Of a stretch of DNA of 64,000 nucleotides, positions 1-9,487 are shown piece by piece. This DNA comes from Cytophagales bacterium (GTDB lineage Bacteria; Bacteroidota; Bacteroidia; Cytophagales; Cyclobacteriaceae). The translations under genes were made by a program, and so were the position numbers. The notes under the pieces are model-generated. The model was not told the origin of the DNA and did not search any database. It worked only from the letters and a program-made list of their open reading frames with translations. The DNA lies in assembly GCA_017303805.1 (NCBI GenBank), contig JAFLBQ010000001.1:682001-746000 (forward strand), read 5' to 3'. The first letter of the stretch is position 1. Each line of letters opens with the position of its first letter.

Positions 1-215
1 TGATCAGCTCGGCACATAAGGCCTTGGTGAGGTTGGAAGAAAAGGGCTATCTGAAATCCAAAATGGGTGGCTCCACCGAAACCCGCGGTGGCCGCGATAA
101 ACGATTATACCAGCTTACGCAGGCAGGCAAGAAAGTGCTGGCCGAATCGCGCGAGTTGCGCAATGAAATGTGGAAGCAAGTTCCAAAAATTGTATGGGAG
201 GGCGGCAAATTATGA
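1..215 (+). CDS. PadR-family transcriptional regulator, C-terminal part (5' end outside window)
   Basis: The reading frame is open from the left edge and ends in TGA at 213-215. The visible part carries the recognition-helix/wing region of PadR winged-helix repressors (ALVRLEEKGYLKS, then a GRDKRLYQLT wing strand) and matches the C-terminal half of the two complete PadR proteins at 5916-6248 and 6453-6785. Its stop overlaps the ATG of the permease at 212 (ATGA), so the two are translationally coupled. It probably represses its own operon, as PadR proteins usually do. The N-terminus cannot be seen. Confidence 0.85.
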   Translation, partial: ISSAHKALVRLEEKGYLKSKMGGSTETRGGRDKRLYQLTQAGKKVLAESRELRNEMWKQVPKIVWEGGKL

Positions 216-2869
216 AACCCCAATCAACAACTCCACCACGCTGGGCCGTTCATTTCTTCAAATGGTTTTGTAATAACCACCTGGCAGAAGCCGTGCTGGG
301 CGACATGGTAGAGTTGTATGAACGCAGGCGTAAATCCATGTCCAAATGGAAAGCGGATTCACTATTCATCATTAATGTTATTCAGTTTGTTCAACCCTTT
401 GCTATTCGGAAGAAATCATCATCGCAATTAAACACGTTCGATATGTATAAAAATTATTTCACCATCGCCTGGCGTACTTTTCTCAAGAGCAAAGGCTATT
501 CATTCATTAATATTATCGGGCTTGCGGTGGGGCTATCTGCGTGTTTACTGATTGGCTTGTATGTAAAGCATGAACTGAGTTATGATGGCTTTCACGAAAA
601 AGGCGATAGAGTCTATCGGGTGAACATGGAACTCAAGTTCGGGGATAATCACTTGGACCTTGCGGTGGCCAATCCCATGTTTGGCGAAACAGCCAAAATT
701 GAGATACCGCTGGTTGAAACGACTACCCGCCTGCAATGGTATGGAAGTTTCCTGGTAAAGAAAGGCGATGTAAATATTCGCGAGCGAAATGTTGCCTGGG
801 CCGATTCTACTTTATTCGATGTGTTTACGCTGCCTATGCTTTGGGGTAATCCTTCAACTGCGCTGCGCGAACCAAATTCAATTGTTATTACAGAATCAGT
901 TGCCCGAAAATATTTTGACAGGGCCGATGTAGTAGGCGAAACACTTACCATTAACAATACCGAGTCAAGAAAAATAACCGGTGTGATTAAAGACCTGCCA
1001 TCGAACATGCATTTTCAGTTTACCAGTTTTGTTCCGGTGGTCGAGCGCGAAGATGCGCAGGAGAGTTCGTGGGCGGGCAGCCAAAACTGGAACACTTACC
1101 TGCTGCTGAAGGCTGGCGCTAACCAAGATGAAGTTACAACGTTGTTAAATAAAATGCTGGATAATCACCTAGGGCCCGAACTCAAATCAATTCTTGGTAA
1201 GACCCTGAACGAATTTAATGGGGAGGGAAATTTTTTCAAAGTTTCATTAACCGCATTGCCTGATATTTACCTGCACTCAAACCGGATTGGCGAGTTATTC
1301 GGAGTGGGCAACATTCAATACGTATATATCTTTTCTGCCATTGCGGCTTGTATTCTTATCATTGCCATCATCAATTTTATGAACCTGGCCACGGCTCGCT
1401 CGGCCACCCGCGCACGTGAGGTAGGCATGCGAAAAGTAATGGGCTCAATGAAGAGTGCCTTGGTAGGGCAGTTCATTACCGAATCGGTATTAACCTGTGT
1501 AGTAGCCATGTTAATGGCAGTGGGTATGGTTATCGCCATTATTCCCTTCTTCAACGAACTGATTGGAAAGCCAATCGAAGCAAGTATTTTATTTACTCCA
1601 CAGGTTGGTGTGGTGGTGCTCTTGATTACGTTGGTTGTGGGTATATTGGCGGGTAGCTATCCGGCATTTTATCTATCAGCCTATCAACCTGTGTCGGTCT
1701 TGAAAGGATCAAAGGGCAGTGGGGGCAAGCGCTCGGTATTCCGCAATGTGTTGGTTGTATTTCAATTCTCGGCCTCGGTGTTCCTGATTGCCGGTACCCT
1801 GATTGTTTTTCGTCAATTACAATTTATACAACACAAGGATGTTGGCTATACCCGCGAACAACTGTTAACGCTTTACAACATCGATAAACTTGGAAACCGA
1901 ACGGAAAGTTTAAAGACAAGTTTATTGCAGATGAGTGGTGTGGATAAGGTAACTGTAACGGGATACCTGCCGGTGAACTTCTATCGCAGCAACGAATCGT
2001 TCTTTACCTCACCCTCGCTGGAGGTGAAAGATATGATCAGCGCACAAAAGTGGACGATTGATGAAGATTACCTTCAAACGATGGACATGCAATTGCTTGA
2101 AGGCCGGAATTTTTCCAAGGACATTGCTGCCGATACGTCCGCCATTATTTTGAACGAGTGTGCAGCAAAATTTCTTGGCAATCATGATATACTGGAGAAA
2201 AAGCTTTACCGCCTGGTAAATGAGCAGACAAAAGAGCTGAAGGAGTACCGGGTAATTGGTATCGTGAAGGATTTTAATTTCAGTTCGTTGCGCGAAGCGG
2301 TTAAGCCACTCACGTTTATAACCGGATTAAATGCAGGTGGAATGACGGTACGGCTGCAGGCATCAGACCTTACTCAAACGGTAAGTGCTATTGAAGACAA
2401 ATGGAAGTCGGTTGTTCCAGACCTGCCCTTTGAATACAGTTTCCTCGATGCAGATTTTGATCAATTGTACAAGGGGGAGCGACAATCCGGAAATCTGATT
2501 ACCTATTTTGCTGTGCTCTCCATTATTATCTCCTGTCTTGGTCTATTCGGTCTTGCCACGTTTATGGCCGAGCAGCGAACCAAAGAAATTGGCATCCGTA
2601 AAGTTATGGGTGCCTCGGTGTCGGGCATTACCACTCTTTTGTCGAGGGATTTTCTAAAACTAGTTACAATTGCTGTGGTTATTGCTATTCCGGTGGCCTG
2701 GTATTTTACAAGTCGGTGGTTGCAAGCGTTTGCGTACCATACCGAGCTGGAGTGGTGGGTTTTTGCAGTGGCCAGTGTACTGGCATTGATCATTGCCTTG
2801 CTGACTGTGAGTGTACAGGCAATCAGAGCTGCGGTGCAGAATCCGGTTAATAGTTTAAGATCGGAGTGA
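212..2869 (+). CDS. Large ABC-transporter permease (permease prefix domain + two FtsX/MacB-type permease units)
   Basis: An 885-aa inner-membrane protein. Residues 1-65 form the soluble prefix domain (WFCNNHLAEAVLGDMVELYERR) typical of Bacteroidota permeases paired with PadR regulators. A MacB-like periplasmic domain follows, flanked by FtsX segments (TM near residues 97-118, then a cluster near 375-480). A second similar unit ends in the FtsX motif TKEIGIRKVMGAS and three C-terminal TM helices. No ATPase lies beside it, so it must borrow one or act as an orphan. An open frame extends upstream to 170, but the ATG at 212 overlapping the padR stop fits the homologous start in the sister genes. 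Substrate unknown; MacB/LolCDE-like extrusion of lipoproteins, peptides or drugs is the family inference. Confidence 0.9.
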   Translation: MKPQSTTPPRWAVHFFKWFCNNHLAEAVLGDMVELYERRRKSMSKWKADSLFIINVIQFVQPFAIRKKSSSQLNTFDMYKNYFTIAWRTFLKSKGYSFINIIGLAVGLSACLLIGLYVKHELSYDGFHEKGDRVYRVNMELKFGDNHLDLAVANPMFGETAKIEIPLVETTTRLQWYGSFLVKKGDVNIRERNVAWADSTLFDVFTLPMLWGNPSTALREPNSIVITESVARKYFDRADVVGETLTINNTESRKITGVIKDLPSNMHFQFTSFVPVVEREDAQESSWAGSQNWNTYLLLKAGANQDEVTTLLNKMLDNHLGPELKSILGKTLNEFNGEGNFFKVSLTALPDIYLHSNRIGELFGVGNIQYVYIFSAIAACILIIAIINFMNLATARSATRAREVGMRKVMGSMKSALVGQFITESVLTCVVAMLMAVGMVIAIIPFFNELIGKPIEASILFTPQVGVVVLLITLVVGILAGSYPAFYLSAYQPVSVLKGSKGSGGKRSVFRNVLVVFQFSASVFLIAGTLIVFRQLQFIQHKDVGYTREQLLTLYNIDKLGNRTESLKTSLLQMSGVDKVTVTGYLPVNFYRSNESFFTSPSLEVKDMISAQKWTIDEDYLQTMDMQLLEGRNFSKDIAADTSAIILNECAAKFLGNHDILEKKLYRLVNEQTKELKEYRVIGIVKDFNFSSLREAVKPLTFITGLNAGGMTVRLQASDLTQTVSAIEDKWKSVVPDLPFEYSFLDADFDQLYKGERQSGNLITYFAVLSIIISCLGLFGLATFMAEQRTKEIGIRKVMGASVSGITTLLSRDFLKLVTIAVVIAIPVAWYFTSRWLQAFAYHTELEWWVFAVASVLALIIALLTVSVQAIRAAVQNPVNSLRSE

Positions 2870-2954
2870 ATTAGCACATATCATGGAACAGGGTGGGGCT
2901 AAACTTAAAATGTGCTATCTTTTCTTTGTCAACCATAGCAAAATTAACCAATCG

Positions 2955-3239
2955 ATGTTTTCGCCACTATTTTTTAAAGTAGTTAACATTGTGCTGCTGG
3001 CGCTTAATGCCTTCGTCTTTTTCGCACCGAAAAGGCCAATGCAAAATGTAAACTCCAATGCGGCCGGCATCCTCGGCTTGATCGCCTTAGTGATGGTCAT
3101 AGTTTTTGTGACTCACTTGCTGCTTACCATTGGCGCCATCTACTTCGAAAAAGCAACACTCCTTAAAGTGATAACCTGGATCATGATTCCCTTGTCGCTG
3201 GTATTTTGGTTTTATACAGTACCGATGATTCGGTTGTAG
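2955..3239 (+). CDS. Small hydrophobic membrane protein, unknown function
   Basis: About 94 aa from the ATG at 2955; an in-frame ATG at 2883 would add 24 weakly conserved-looking residues. Three hydrophobic stretches are visible (VVNIVLLALNAFVFF; GILGLIALVMVIVFVTHLLLTIGAIYF; VITWIMIPLSLVFWFYTV), so it is probably a 3-TM inner-membrane protein. A TATCTTTT element lies about 35 bp before the chosen start. It sits between two oppositely oriented permeases and I recognise no family. The hydrophobic pattern and base composition favour a real gene. Confidence 0.55.
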   Translation: MFSPLFFKVVNIVLLALNAFVFFAPKRPMQNVNSNAAGILGLIALVMVIVFVTHLLLTIGAIYFEKATLLKVITWIMIPLSLVFWFYTVPMIRL

Positions 3240-3303
3240 AAACCGCGGTAACAATGGTTAATGGAATCAAATGGTCAATGTAATTAGGTTCCTTCTCAGA
3301 TGT

Positions 3304-5919
3304 TTACTCTGTTCTTAAAGCCTTCGTTGGATTTGCCGTTGCGGCCCGGAATGACAAAAAGCTAATGGTTAACCATGAAAATGTGAGCACCGAAACACCA
3401 GCTACTAAAAACTGAACCGGATTAATAACCGCCTGCAGTGTAAAGTTTTGCTCCCATTGGGCTATCAAATACCAGGTTAACGGGGTAGCTACAATAAGCG
3501 CAATCACAATCATGATTACAAATTCGCGCACAATCAATACAATCACGCTGGAAACTGAGGCACCCAACACCTTACGAATGCCAATCTCTTTCGTTCTGCG
3601 TTCAACCGCAAACGAGGTGAGGCCCAGTAATCCGAGACAACCAATGAATATAGCGAGTGTGGTAAATACACCTGCCACTTTACCAAGCTGCTGGTCGGCC
3701 TTGTACTGCTGATCATAGGTTACATCAAGAAATGAATAATCAAAAGGAATGTGCGGTGCGATTTGGTTCCACTTCTTTTCCAGATCAATCAGGGTTGCGG
3801 GAATGTTTTGGGCATCGAGTTTAATGGATAACCGGCCTGCCGAGCGCACCAGGCGAAGCATGAGGGGTTCAACATTGGTATGCAATGATTTATAATTAAA
3901 ATCTTGTACTACACCAACAATCCGGGCGCCCTGGGCACGCTTTATTCGTTTACCAAGGGCTTGTTCTGGCGTCCAGCCAAAATCGCGCGCACCGGTTTCA
4001 TTAATGATGTAGGCGGTTGTGTCATCTGCTTTTGTGTCTTTACTGAAATCGCGGCCAGCGATAAGCTTAATCCCATATACCGTAAGAAAATCATGGTCAA
4101 CAAAGTTGTAGTTGATATTGGTGGGCGAGAACTTACCATCCTGCATTTCAATTTCAGTATAGTTGTTAGTAATGCCACTACCGGGCACGAAAGCAGAGCC
4201 CGTAACAGCTTGCACGCCCGGCACGATCTTTAATTGTTCTTTTACTGCATCCAGGTGCCGTACAATAACGGTATCGCCATTTGTGCGAACAACCAGTATT
4301 GCATTTTTATTAAAACCCAGATCATGGGTGCGCACTTCATTTAGTTGATCATAAACCAGCAATGTTCCAGCAACCAGCATAATCGAAATCATGAATTGTA
4401 CCGATACCAGCACTCTTCTGAAATTTTGATGACTATAGATTTTGTTGAGCGCAGGCCTGAAAATCTGCAAGGGTTGAAATCCGGAAATAATAAATGCAGG
4501 ATAAGCACCCGCCAGAATTCCAATAAATAAAATCAGGCCTAACGCCAGACCAGCCACTAGCCAGAGGCTCGGCAAAAGCGAAAGCGTTAATTCGGACTCT
4601 ACCAGTATGCGGAAATAGGGGAGTGCAATCCATATAATAAGAGCAGCTAATATTCCAGCAATAAATGCAACAATTATGGACTCGCCCAAGAATTGAGCGA
4701 CCAGCATCCTCCTTAGTGCACCGAGTGATTTGCGCAGACCCACTTCTTTTAATCTTCGCGAAGCGCGGGCCGTAGCGAGGTTGATATAATTGAAGCAGGC
4801 AATCAAAAGAATAAACACCGCTATGATGGAGAGAATATATACGTTGTTGATGCTGCCGCGGGTTCCGTTCTCCCACGAGCGTGGTGGCGCCATGTAAATT
4901 TCGGTGAGCGATTGCAATGGAAGGTCTTCATAATACATTCCACCTTTCTCCACATTACGACTGATAAAGTCCGGCATCTTTGAGTGTACGGCATCAGCGG
5001 ATTGTGCATCATGCAACAGCAGGTAGGTATGAAATCCATTCCAGAACCAGGCACCTTCTTCAGCACGTTTGTTATTTCTGCTCCAGGTAGTCCAGGAAAT
5101 AAGGTTATCAAACCGGAAGTGTGAGTTTTCAGGAACATCTTGCATTACGCCCGTTATTTGATACATGTCGTAATCCATCTTGATTTGTTGACCCACCGGA
5201 TCTTCGTCACCAAAGTATTTCCTGGCCATGGTTTCTGTGAGTACAATTGAAAATGGTTCGCGCAAGGCCGTTCTCTTGTCGCCACTAATGAGACTAAAAC
5301 TAAAAATGTCAAAAATGGTACTGTCGGCTATGTAGGAGTTAGGTTCATAAAAGGATTTTCCGTTACGCTCGGCCAATAGGTTCCAGTTTTGAACGCGCAC
5401 GTAGCTTTCAACTTCGGGAAAGTCTTTAGCCATCGTTGGTCCCATTGGGGGCGAGCTGGTCGATTGAAACAGCAATTCGTTTTCCGTACGAAGATTTTCC
5501 GTAATCCTGAATATACGATCCGCATTCACGTGATACCGATCAAAGCTCAGCTCGTGGTAAACATAAAAGGAGATGAGACTGAATGTGGCCAGCCCAACAG
5601 CCAGCCCAACAATGTTGATCGCTGAGAAACCTTTGTTGCGCATGAGCGAGCGCACGGCCGTGATAAAATAATTTTTAAACATGGGAGATGGTTGTATAAA
5701 AGATGAATGATTTACTTTTTTGATAATGCCAGGCCGGAAAAGTTTAAGGACATTAAGTGAGAATTGATACCGGGCTTTGCGAACGGAACTGGCCCCAGCT
5801 TGCCGTTGAAACATTTCCCTCAGATCGCCTTCAATATCTTCGGCCAAAGACGGATCGCAAAACCAGCGAAAGAACCGAAGGAATAGTTTAGGGGGCTCTA
5901 TGTTGAAAGGTTCGTTCAT
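3304..5919 (-). CDS. Large ABC-transporter permease (prefix domain + two FtsX/MacB-type units)
   Basis: 871 aa, paralogous to the permeases at 212 and 6794. The N-terminal prefix domain is readable (FLRFFRWFCDPSLAEDIEGDLREM). Then comes the first permease unit, with TM near residues 100-120 and the FtsX motif RRLKEVGLRKSLGA, and a second unit with RRTKEIGIRKVLGASVSSV and C-terminal TM helices. The ATG at 5919 overlaps the TGA of the PadR gene upstream on the same strand (ATGA), making a two-gene operon. No ATPase is adjacent. Confidence 0.9.
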   Translation of the reverse strand: MNEPFNIEPPKLFLRFFRWFCDPSLAEDIEGDLREMFQRQAGASSVRKARYQFSLNVLKLFRPGIIKKVNHSSFIQPSPMFKNYFITAVRSLMRNKGFSAINIVGLAVGLATFSLISFYVYHELSFDRYHVNADRIFRITENLRTENELLFQSTSSPPMGPTMAKDFPEVESYVRVQNWNLLAERNGKSFYEPNSYIADSTIFDIFSFSLISGDKRTALREPFSIVLTETMARKYFGDEDPVGQQIKMDYDMYQITGVMQDVPENSHFRFDNLISWTTWSRNNKRAEEGAWFWNGFHTYLLLHDAQSADAVHSKMPDFISRNVEKGGMYYEDLPLQSLTEIYMAPPRSWENGTRGSINNVYILSIIAVFILLIACFNYINLATARASRRLKEVGLRKSLGALRRMLVAQFLGESIIVAFIAGILAALIIWIALPYFRILVESELTLSLLPSLWLVAGLALGLILFIGILAGAYPAFIISGFQPLQIFRPALNKIYSHQNFRRVLVSVQFMISIMLVAGTLLVYDQLNEVRTHDLGFNKNAILVVRTNGDTVIVRHLDAVKEQLKIVPGVQAVTGSAFVPGSGITNNYTEIEMQDGKFSPTNINYNFVDHDFLTVYGIKLIAGRDFSKDTKADDTTAYIINETGARDFGWTPEQALGKRIKRAQGARIVGVVQDFNYKSLHTNVEPLMLRLVRSAGRLSIKLDAQNIPATLIDLEKKWNQIAPHIPFDYSFLDVTYDQQYKADQQLGKVAGVFTTLAIFIGCLGLLGLTSFAVERRTKEIGIRKVLGASVSSVIVLIVREFVIMIVIALIVATPLTWYLIAQWEQNFTLQAVINPVQFLVAGVSVLTFSWLTISFLSFRAATANPTKALRTE

Positions 5920-6248
5920 GATTTGGGAAATGCCACCCGGGGGATAGCTTTAAAGAGTTCGGTTCGTTTTTCTTGTGTTTCGCGAAGTACCCTGGAACCG
6001 AGCGTTGTGAGACTGAAGTACCGTTTGCGTTTTCCGCCACGCACGTTAGTGGCTTCACCGAATTCTGATGTGAGGTAACCTTTGCCTTCCAACCGTCTCA
6101 AGACGGTCTGCAAAGCGCCAATACTTACTTTTCGCTGTGTGCGCTGTTCGATCTCATCAATGATAGCCACTCCGTAGGCCTCATTATAGAGTATGCCCAC
6201 GGTTAACATTACGATTTCTTCAAATTCACCCAGTTGATGTCTGTTCAC
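5916..6248 (-). CDS. PadR-family transcriptional regulator
   Basis: 110 aa, a full-length short PadR protein. The N-terminal winged helix is clear (LGEFEEIVMLTVGILYNEAYG, then GALQTVLRRLEGKGYL), followed by the wing (RGGKRKRYFSLT) and one C-terminal dimerisation helix. The start codon is GTG at 6248; an LGEFEE opening shared with the PadR at 6453 supports it. It is the first gene of an operon with the permease at 3304-5919. It is divergent from the second PadR gene, and the 204-bp gap holds operator-like palindromes. Confidence 0.92.
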   Translation of the reverse strand: MNRHQLGEFEEIVMLTVGILYNEAYGVAIIDEIEQRTQRKVSIGALQTVLRRLEGKGYLTSEFGEATNVRGGKRKRYFSLTTLGSRVLRETQEKRTELFKAIPRVAFPKS

Positions 6249-6426
6249 GTCAATTATATTTGACTTAAATGTAGTTAATATACTGTAAAGACTCAGCTGG
6301 GTTACAAAAAGTTGGCTATATTTTTCATCTTTTTAACAGTTAGCTGATTCTATCTTGAAGAGTATGTGCTGACGAAAAAAAACCTAAATTATTACTACAA
6401 AGTAGGATTTTACCCGAACCTTGCTT

Positions 6427-6448
6427 AATATTACTACGTAATAGTATT
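6427..6448. promoter_or_regulatory. Candidate PadR operator (TACTA-N5-TAGTA)
   Basis: An inverted repeat TACTA (6432-6436) / TAGTA (6442-6446) lies immediately before the start codon of the PadR gene at 6453. A related palindrome, CTAC-AAA-GTAG at 6395-6405, lies about 39 bp upstream, centre to centre. Position and symmetry suit autoregulation by a dimeric winged-helix repressor. Binding is inferred. Confidence 0.4.
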
Positions 6449-6452
6449 ATTT

Positions 6453-6785
6453 ATGAAGAAAATCCAACTTGGTGAATTTGAAGAAGTGGTGCTTCTCACG
6501 GTAGGGGTGCTGCATGGTAATGCCTATGGTGTAACCATTAAATACGAAATCGAAAAACGGCTTGGCCGCGAAGTGACTATTGGTGCATTGCAGGTAACCC
6601 TGCGAAGGCTTGAATCGAAAGGTTTTCTGAAATCAAAACAAGGCGACTCAACCGACAGCAGGCGAGGACGACCCAAGCTTTTTTTCGAGATAACGGCTTA
6701 TGGAAAAAAAGCGCTTGACTACTCCAAAGAAACCCGGGATGAACTTTGGAACGCGTTGCCGAGCCTGGTGTTAAAACTTAAATAG
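6453..6785 (+). CDS. PadR-family transcriptional regulator
   Basis: 110 aa, close paralog of the divergent PadR at 5916-6248 (shared LGEFEEVVLLTVGVL opening and GALQVTLRRLESKGFLKS recognition region, wing RRGRPKLFFEIT). ATG start just downstream of a TACTA/TAGTA palindrome. It ends 8 bp before the permease at 6794, so it forms a PadR-permease operon like the other two pairs in this window. Confidence 0.93.
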   Translation: MKKIQLGEFEEVVLLTVGVLHGNAYGVTIKYEIEKRLGREVTIGALQVTLRRLESKGFLKSKQGDSTDSRRGRPKLFFEITAYGKKALDYSKETRDELWNALPSLVLKLK

Positions 6786-6793
6786 AGCGGTAG

Positions 6794-9487
6794 ATGAGAA
6801 AGTTAGCACCTCCGCGCTTCTTGCTGCATTTGTTGAAAGCGTTTTGCAAACCAGAATACCATGCAGACATCGAAGGCGACTTGCTGGAGATTTATGAGAG
6901 GCGGGAAGCAGAAATGGGCAGGGTGCGTGCCAATTTGCGGTTATTTAAAGATGTAATTTTTCTTTTCCGGCCGGGCATTATTCGCTCGGCTTCTTTACAA
7001 CCTTTAACAAGTCATGATATGATCAGTAACTATCTTAAAATGGGCTGGAGAAGCCTTTGGAAAAACAAGTTGTACTCCACCCTTAACGTAACGGGTCTTA
7101 CATTTGGCATCGTTTGTTTTTTGCTGATCGGACTCTATGTGTACGATGAACTAACATTTGATAACCACCACTTGCAAGGAGATAGAATCTATCGGGTAGT
7201 TTCGCACGAAAGCAGTACTAACAATGGGCTCACGGTGGTGGCCGGAGCGGGATTCATGCTGGCAGAAGAATCCAGACATGCAATTCCGGAAGTTGAAATG
7301 ACTACCCGTATGCAGCGCACGGGTAGGGCAAACCTGGTGGATCCGGAGAACCCGGTTAATGTTCAGGAGACGGTGACCATAGCAGATGAACATTTTCTGC
7401 AGATGTTTGACTTTCCTTTTCTTGAAGGGGATCGGGCAACTGCCTTAAATGAACCCAACTCAATTGTGATTACCGAGGATCTCGCGAAGCGAATTTTTGG
7501 CCGGGCGGATGTATTGAATAAAAATTTACAGTTTAGTTATATGCGAAATCCAGTGAAAATCACCGGGATCTTGAAAAATCATCCACCAAATTCAAGTTTC
7601 AATTTCACAAGCGTTTTGTCAGAATCAACTCAATACAATGAGAGTTGGTTTAAGGAAGGAACACAAAATGATTGGGCATCGACCAGTTTCACCGTTTATA
7701 CATTGCTTAAACCGCAAGCTAACCCAGATACTGTTGCCAGGAAGATGACTCGTTTGGTGCTTGGCCACGCAGCACTTGAACCAGGCTATACGTTGATGTG
7801 CAGCCTTCAGTTACTGAAAGATATTCACTTATTCTCCGAAGGGATTGTTGACGGTGGACGCAACTCGAATGTGGACAGCATTCCACAAGGCAATCCTTTA
7901 TACATTACCATATATTCCTTTACCGCCATTTTTGTTTTATTGATTGCGGGTGTCAACTACACGAACCTCACCACGGCCCGGGCCTCCAGTCGTATCAAAG
8001 AGATTGGGGTGCGCAAAACGATCGGGGCGGTGCGTGGCAATCTGATTCGGCAGTTCTTGGTCGAGTCGTTAATAACCATTGTGCTTTCATTTTTGATAGC
8101 GGTGATGCTAGTTAATCTTCTGATTCCTGCCTTTAGTGATTTTGTCAATAAGCAATTTTCCCTTTTCTCAGGGGCCAGTTTGCGGTTTTGGGCGGTTGCC
8201 GTAGTGCTGATTGTTTTCATCGGAATAGTGTCCGGGGGGTACGCAGCCCTATTGCTTTCCCGCTTCAACCCTGTCGCCCTGCTGAAAGGATTAAAAATTG
8301 GCAACGCAGGAGATCTATCCATACGAAAAGTGCTGGTGGTATTTCAATTTACGCTATCTACAGTAATGATCATCGGCACCCTTGTTCTGCCATTACAAGT
8401 AAGGTTCCTCAACAATACCAACCTGGGTTTCGACAAAAGCCTGATGCTCGTGATCGATGTGAATGTTGGACGGGCGCGCTCCAATTTTGAATGGATAAAG
8501 AGTGAGATGGCTAAAGTGCCTGCCGTGCAGCATGTCTCAGTTACTTCGCGCGTGCCGGGCGAGTGGAAAACAATCCGAAGGGTGAAAGCAAAGCGGGCGG
8601 GAGGCGCAGGGGAGCCCCAGGTTGCTTATGTTATTGGCGCTGACAAAGATTTTCTCTCTACCTATAATATTCAACTGCTGGAAGGTCGCAATTTCCAAAA
8701 CGAAAGCGATTCTTCGTCCATTATCATCAACGAGACAGCTGCCAAAATGCTTGGCATTAGTACGGATTATAATCAAGTTATTGAGATACCGGTGATAGCG
8801 CGGAATTCCTATTTTGTTCCTCTGTATGACGATGTGGACGCTTCATTCAAGCCGCATGTTGTTGGCATTGTTAAAGATTTTCACTTTCAATCGTTGCGCG
8901 AAAAGATCCAACCCTTGTTCATAGCCTATAATAATAACCCCATTCAAGTAATTGACTACTACTCCGTGAAGATTTCATCTCATAACATAACTGGAACGCT
9001 GGCCACCCTTAAAGCCATTATGGTAGCCAACGATGAGCGCGAACCATTTGAATATCATTTTCTGGATGACCAACTCGCCTTGTTTTACATTGAAGATCAG
9101 CGCAGTCAAACCATTCTTAGTTGGGTTGCGATAGCTAGTGTGTTCATTGCCTGCCTGGGTCTCTTCGGGTTGGCTACTTATGCAGCCGAACAACGACTTA
9201 AGGAAATTGGGATGAGAAAAGTCTTGGGAGCCAATGTACTAAGCCTGCTCATCCTGCTCTCGAAGGACTTCTTGAAATTAGTTTGCGTGGCCAGTTGTAT
9301 TGCGTTTCCAATTGGCTGGTGGGGAGCAAGTCGCTGGCTTGAAGAATATGCCTACCATATTAAAGTTAGCTGGTGGATATTTGCGTTGGCCGGTTTAACG
9401 GCAATAGGCATTGCCCTGCTTACGGTCAGCTACCAGGCAATCAAAACTGCGTTGGTTAGTCCAATAAAGATTTTGAAGTCAGAGTAA
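6794..9487 (+). CDS. Large ABC-transporter permease (prefix domain + two FtsX/MacB-type units)
   Basis: 897 aa. Prefix domain at residues 1-65 (FLLHLLKAFCKPEYHADIEGDLLEIYERR), first MacB/FtsX unit with TM near 95-115 and the motif SRIKEIGVRKTIGAVR, second unit ending with QRLKEIGMRKVLGANV and three TM helices. Third member of the paralogous permease set that starts this window, again with PadR upstream and no neighbouring ATPase. The substrate cannot be read from sequence. Confidence 0.9.
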   Translation: MRKLAPPRFLLHLLKAFCKPEYHADIEGDLLEIYERREAEMGRVRANLRLFKDVIFLFRPGIIRSASLQPLTSHDMISNYLKMGWRSLWKNKLYSTLNVTGLTFGIVCFLLIGLYVYDELTFDNHHLQGDRIYRVVSHESSTNNGLTVVAGAGFMLAEESRHAIPEVEMTTRMQRTGRANLVDPENPVNVQETVTIADEHFLQMFDFPFLEGDRATALNEPNSIVITEDLAKRIFGRADVLNKNLQFSYMRNPVKITGILKNHPPNSSFNFTSVLSESTQYNESWFKEGTQNDWASTSFTVYTLLKPQANPDTVARKMTRLVLGHAALEPGYTLMCSLQLLKDIHLFSEGIVDGGRNSNVDSIPQGNPLYITIYSFTAIFVLLIAGVNYTNLTTARASSRIKEIGVRKTIGAVRGNLIRQFLVESLITIVLSFLIAVMLVNLLIPAFSDFVNKQFSLFSGASLRFWAVAVVLIVFIGIVSGGYAALLLSRFNPVALLKGLKIGNAGDLSIRKVLVVFQFTLSTVMIIGTLVLPLQVRFLNNTNLGFDKSLMLVIDVNVGRARSNFEWIKSEMAKVPAVQHVSVTSRVPGEWKTIRRVKAKRAGGAGEPQVAYVIGADKDFLSTYNIQLLEGRNFQNESDSSSIIINETAAKMLGISTDYNQVIEIPVIARNSYFVPLYDDVDASFKPHVVGIVKDFHFQSLREKIQPLFIAYNNNPIQVIDYYSVKISSHNITGTLATLKAIMVANDEREPFEYHFLDDQLALFYIEDQRSQTILSWVAIASVFIACLGLFGLATYAAEQRLKEIGMRKVLGANVLSLLILLSKDFLKLVCVASCIAFPIGWWGASRWLEEYAYHIKVSWWIFALAGLTAIGIALLTVSYQAIKTALVSPIKILKSE

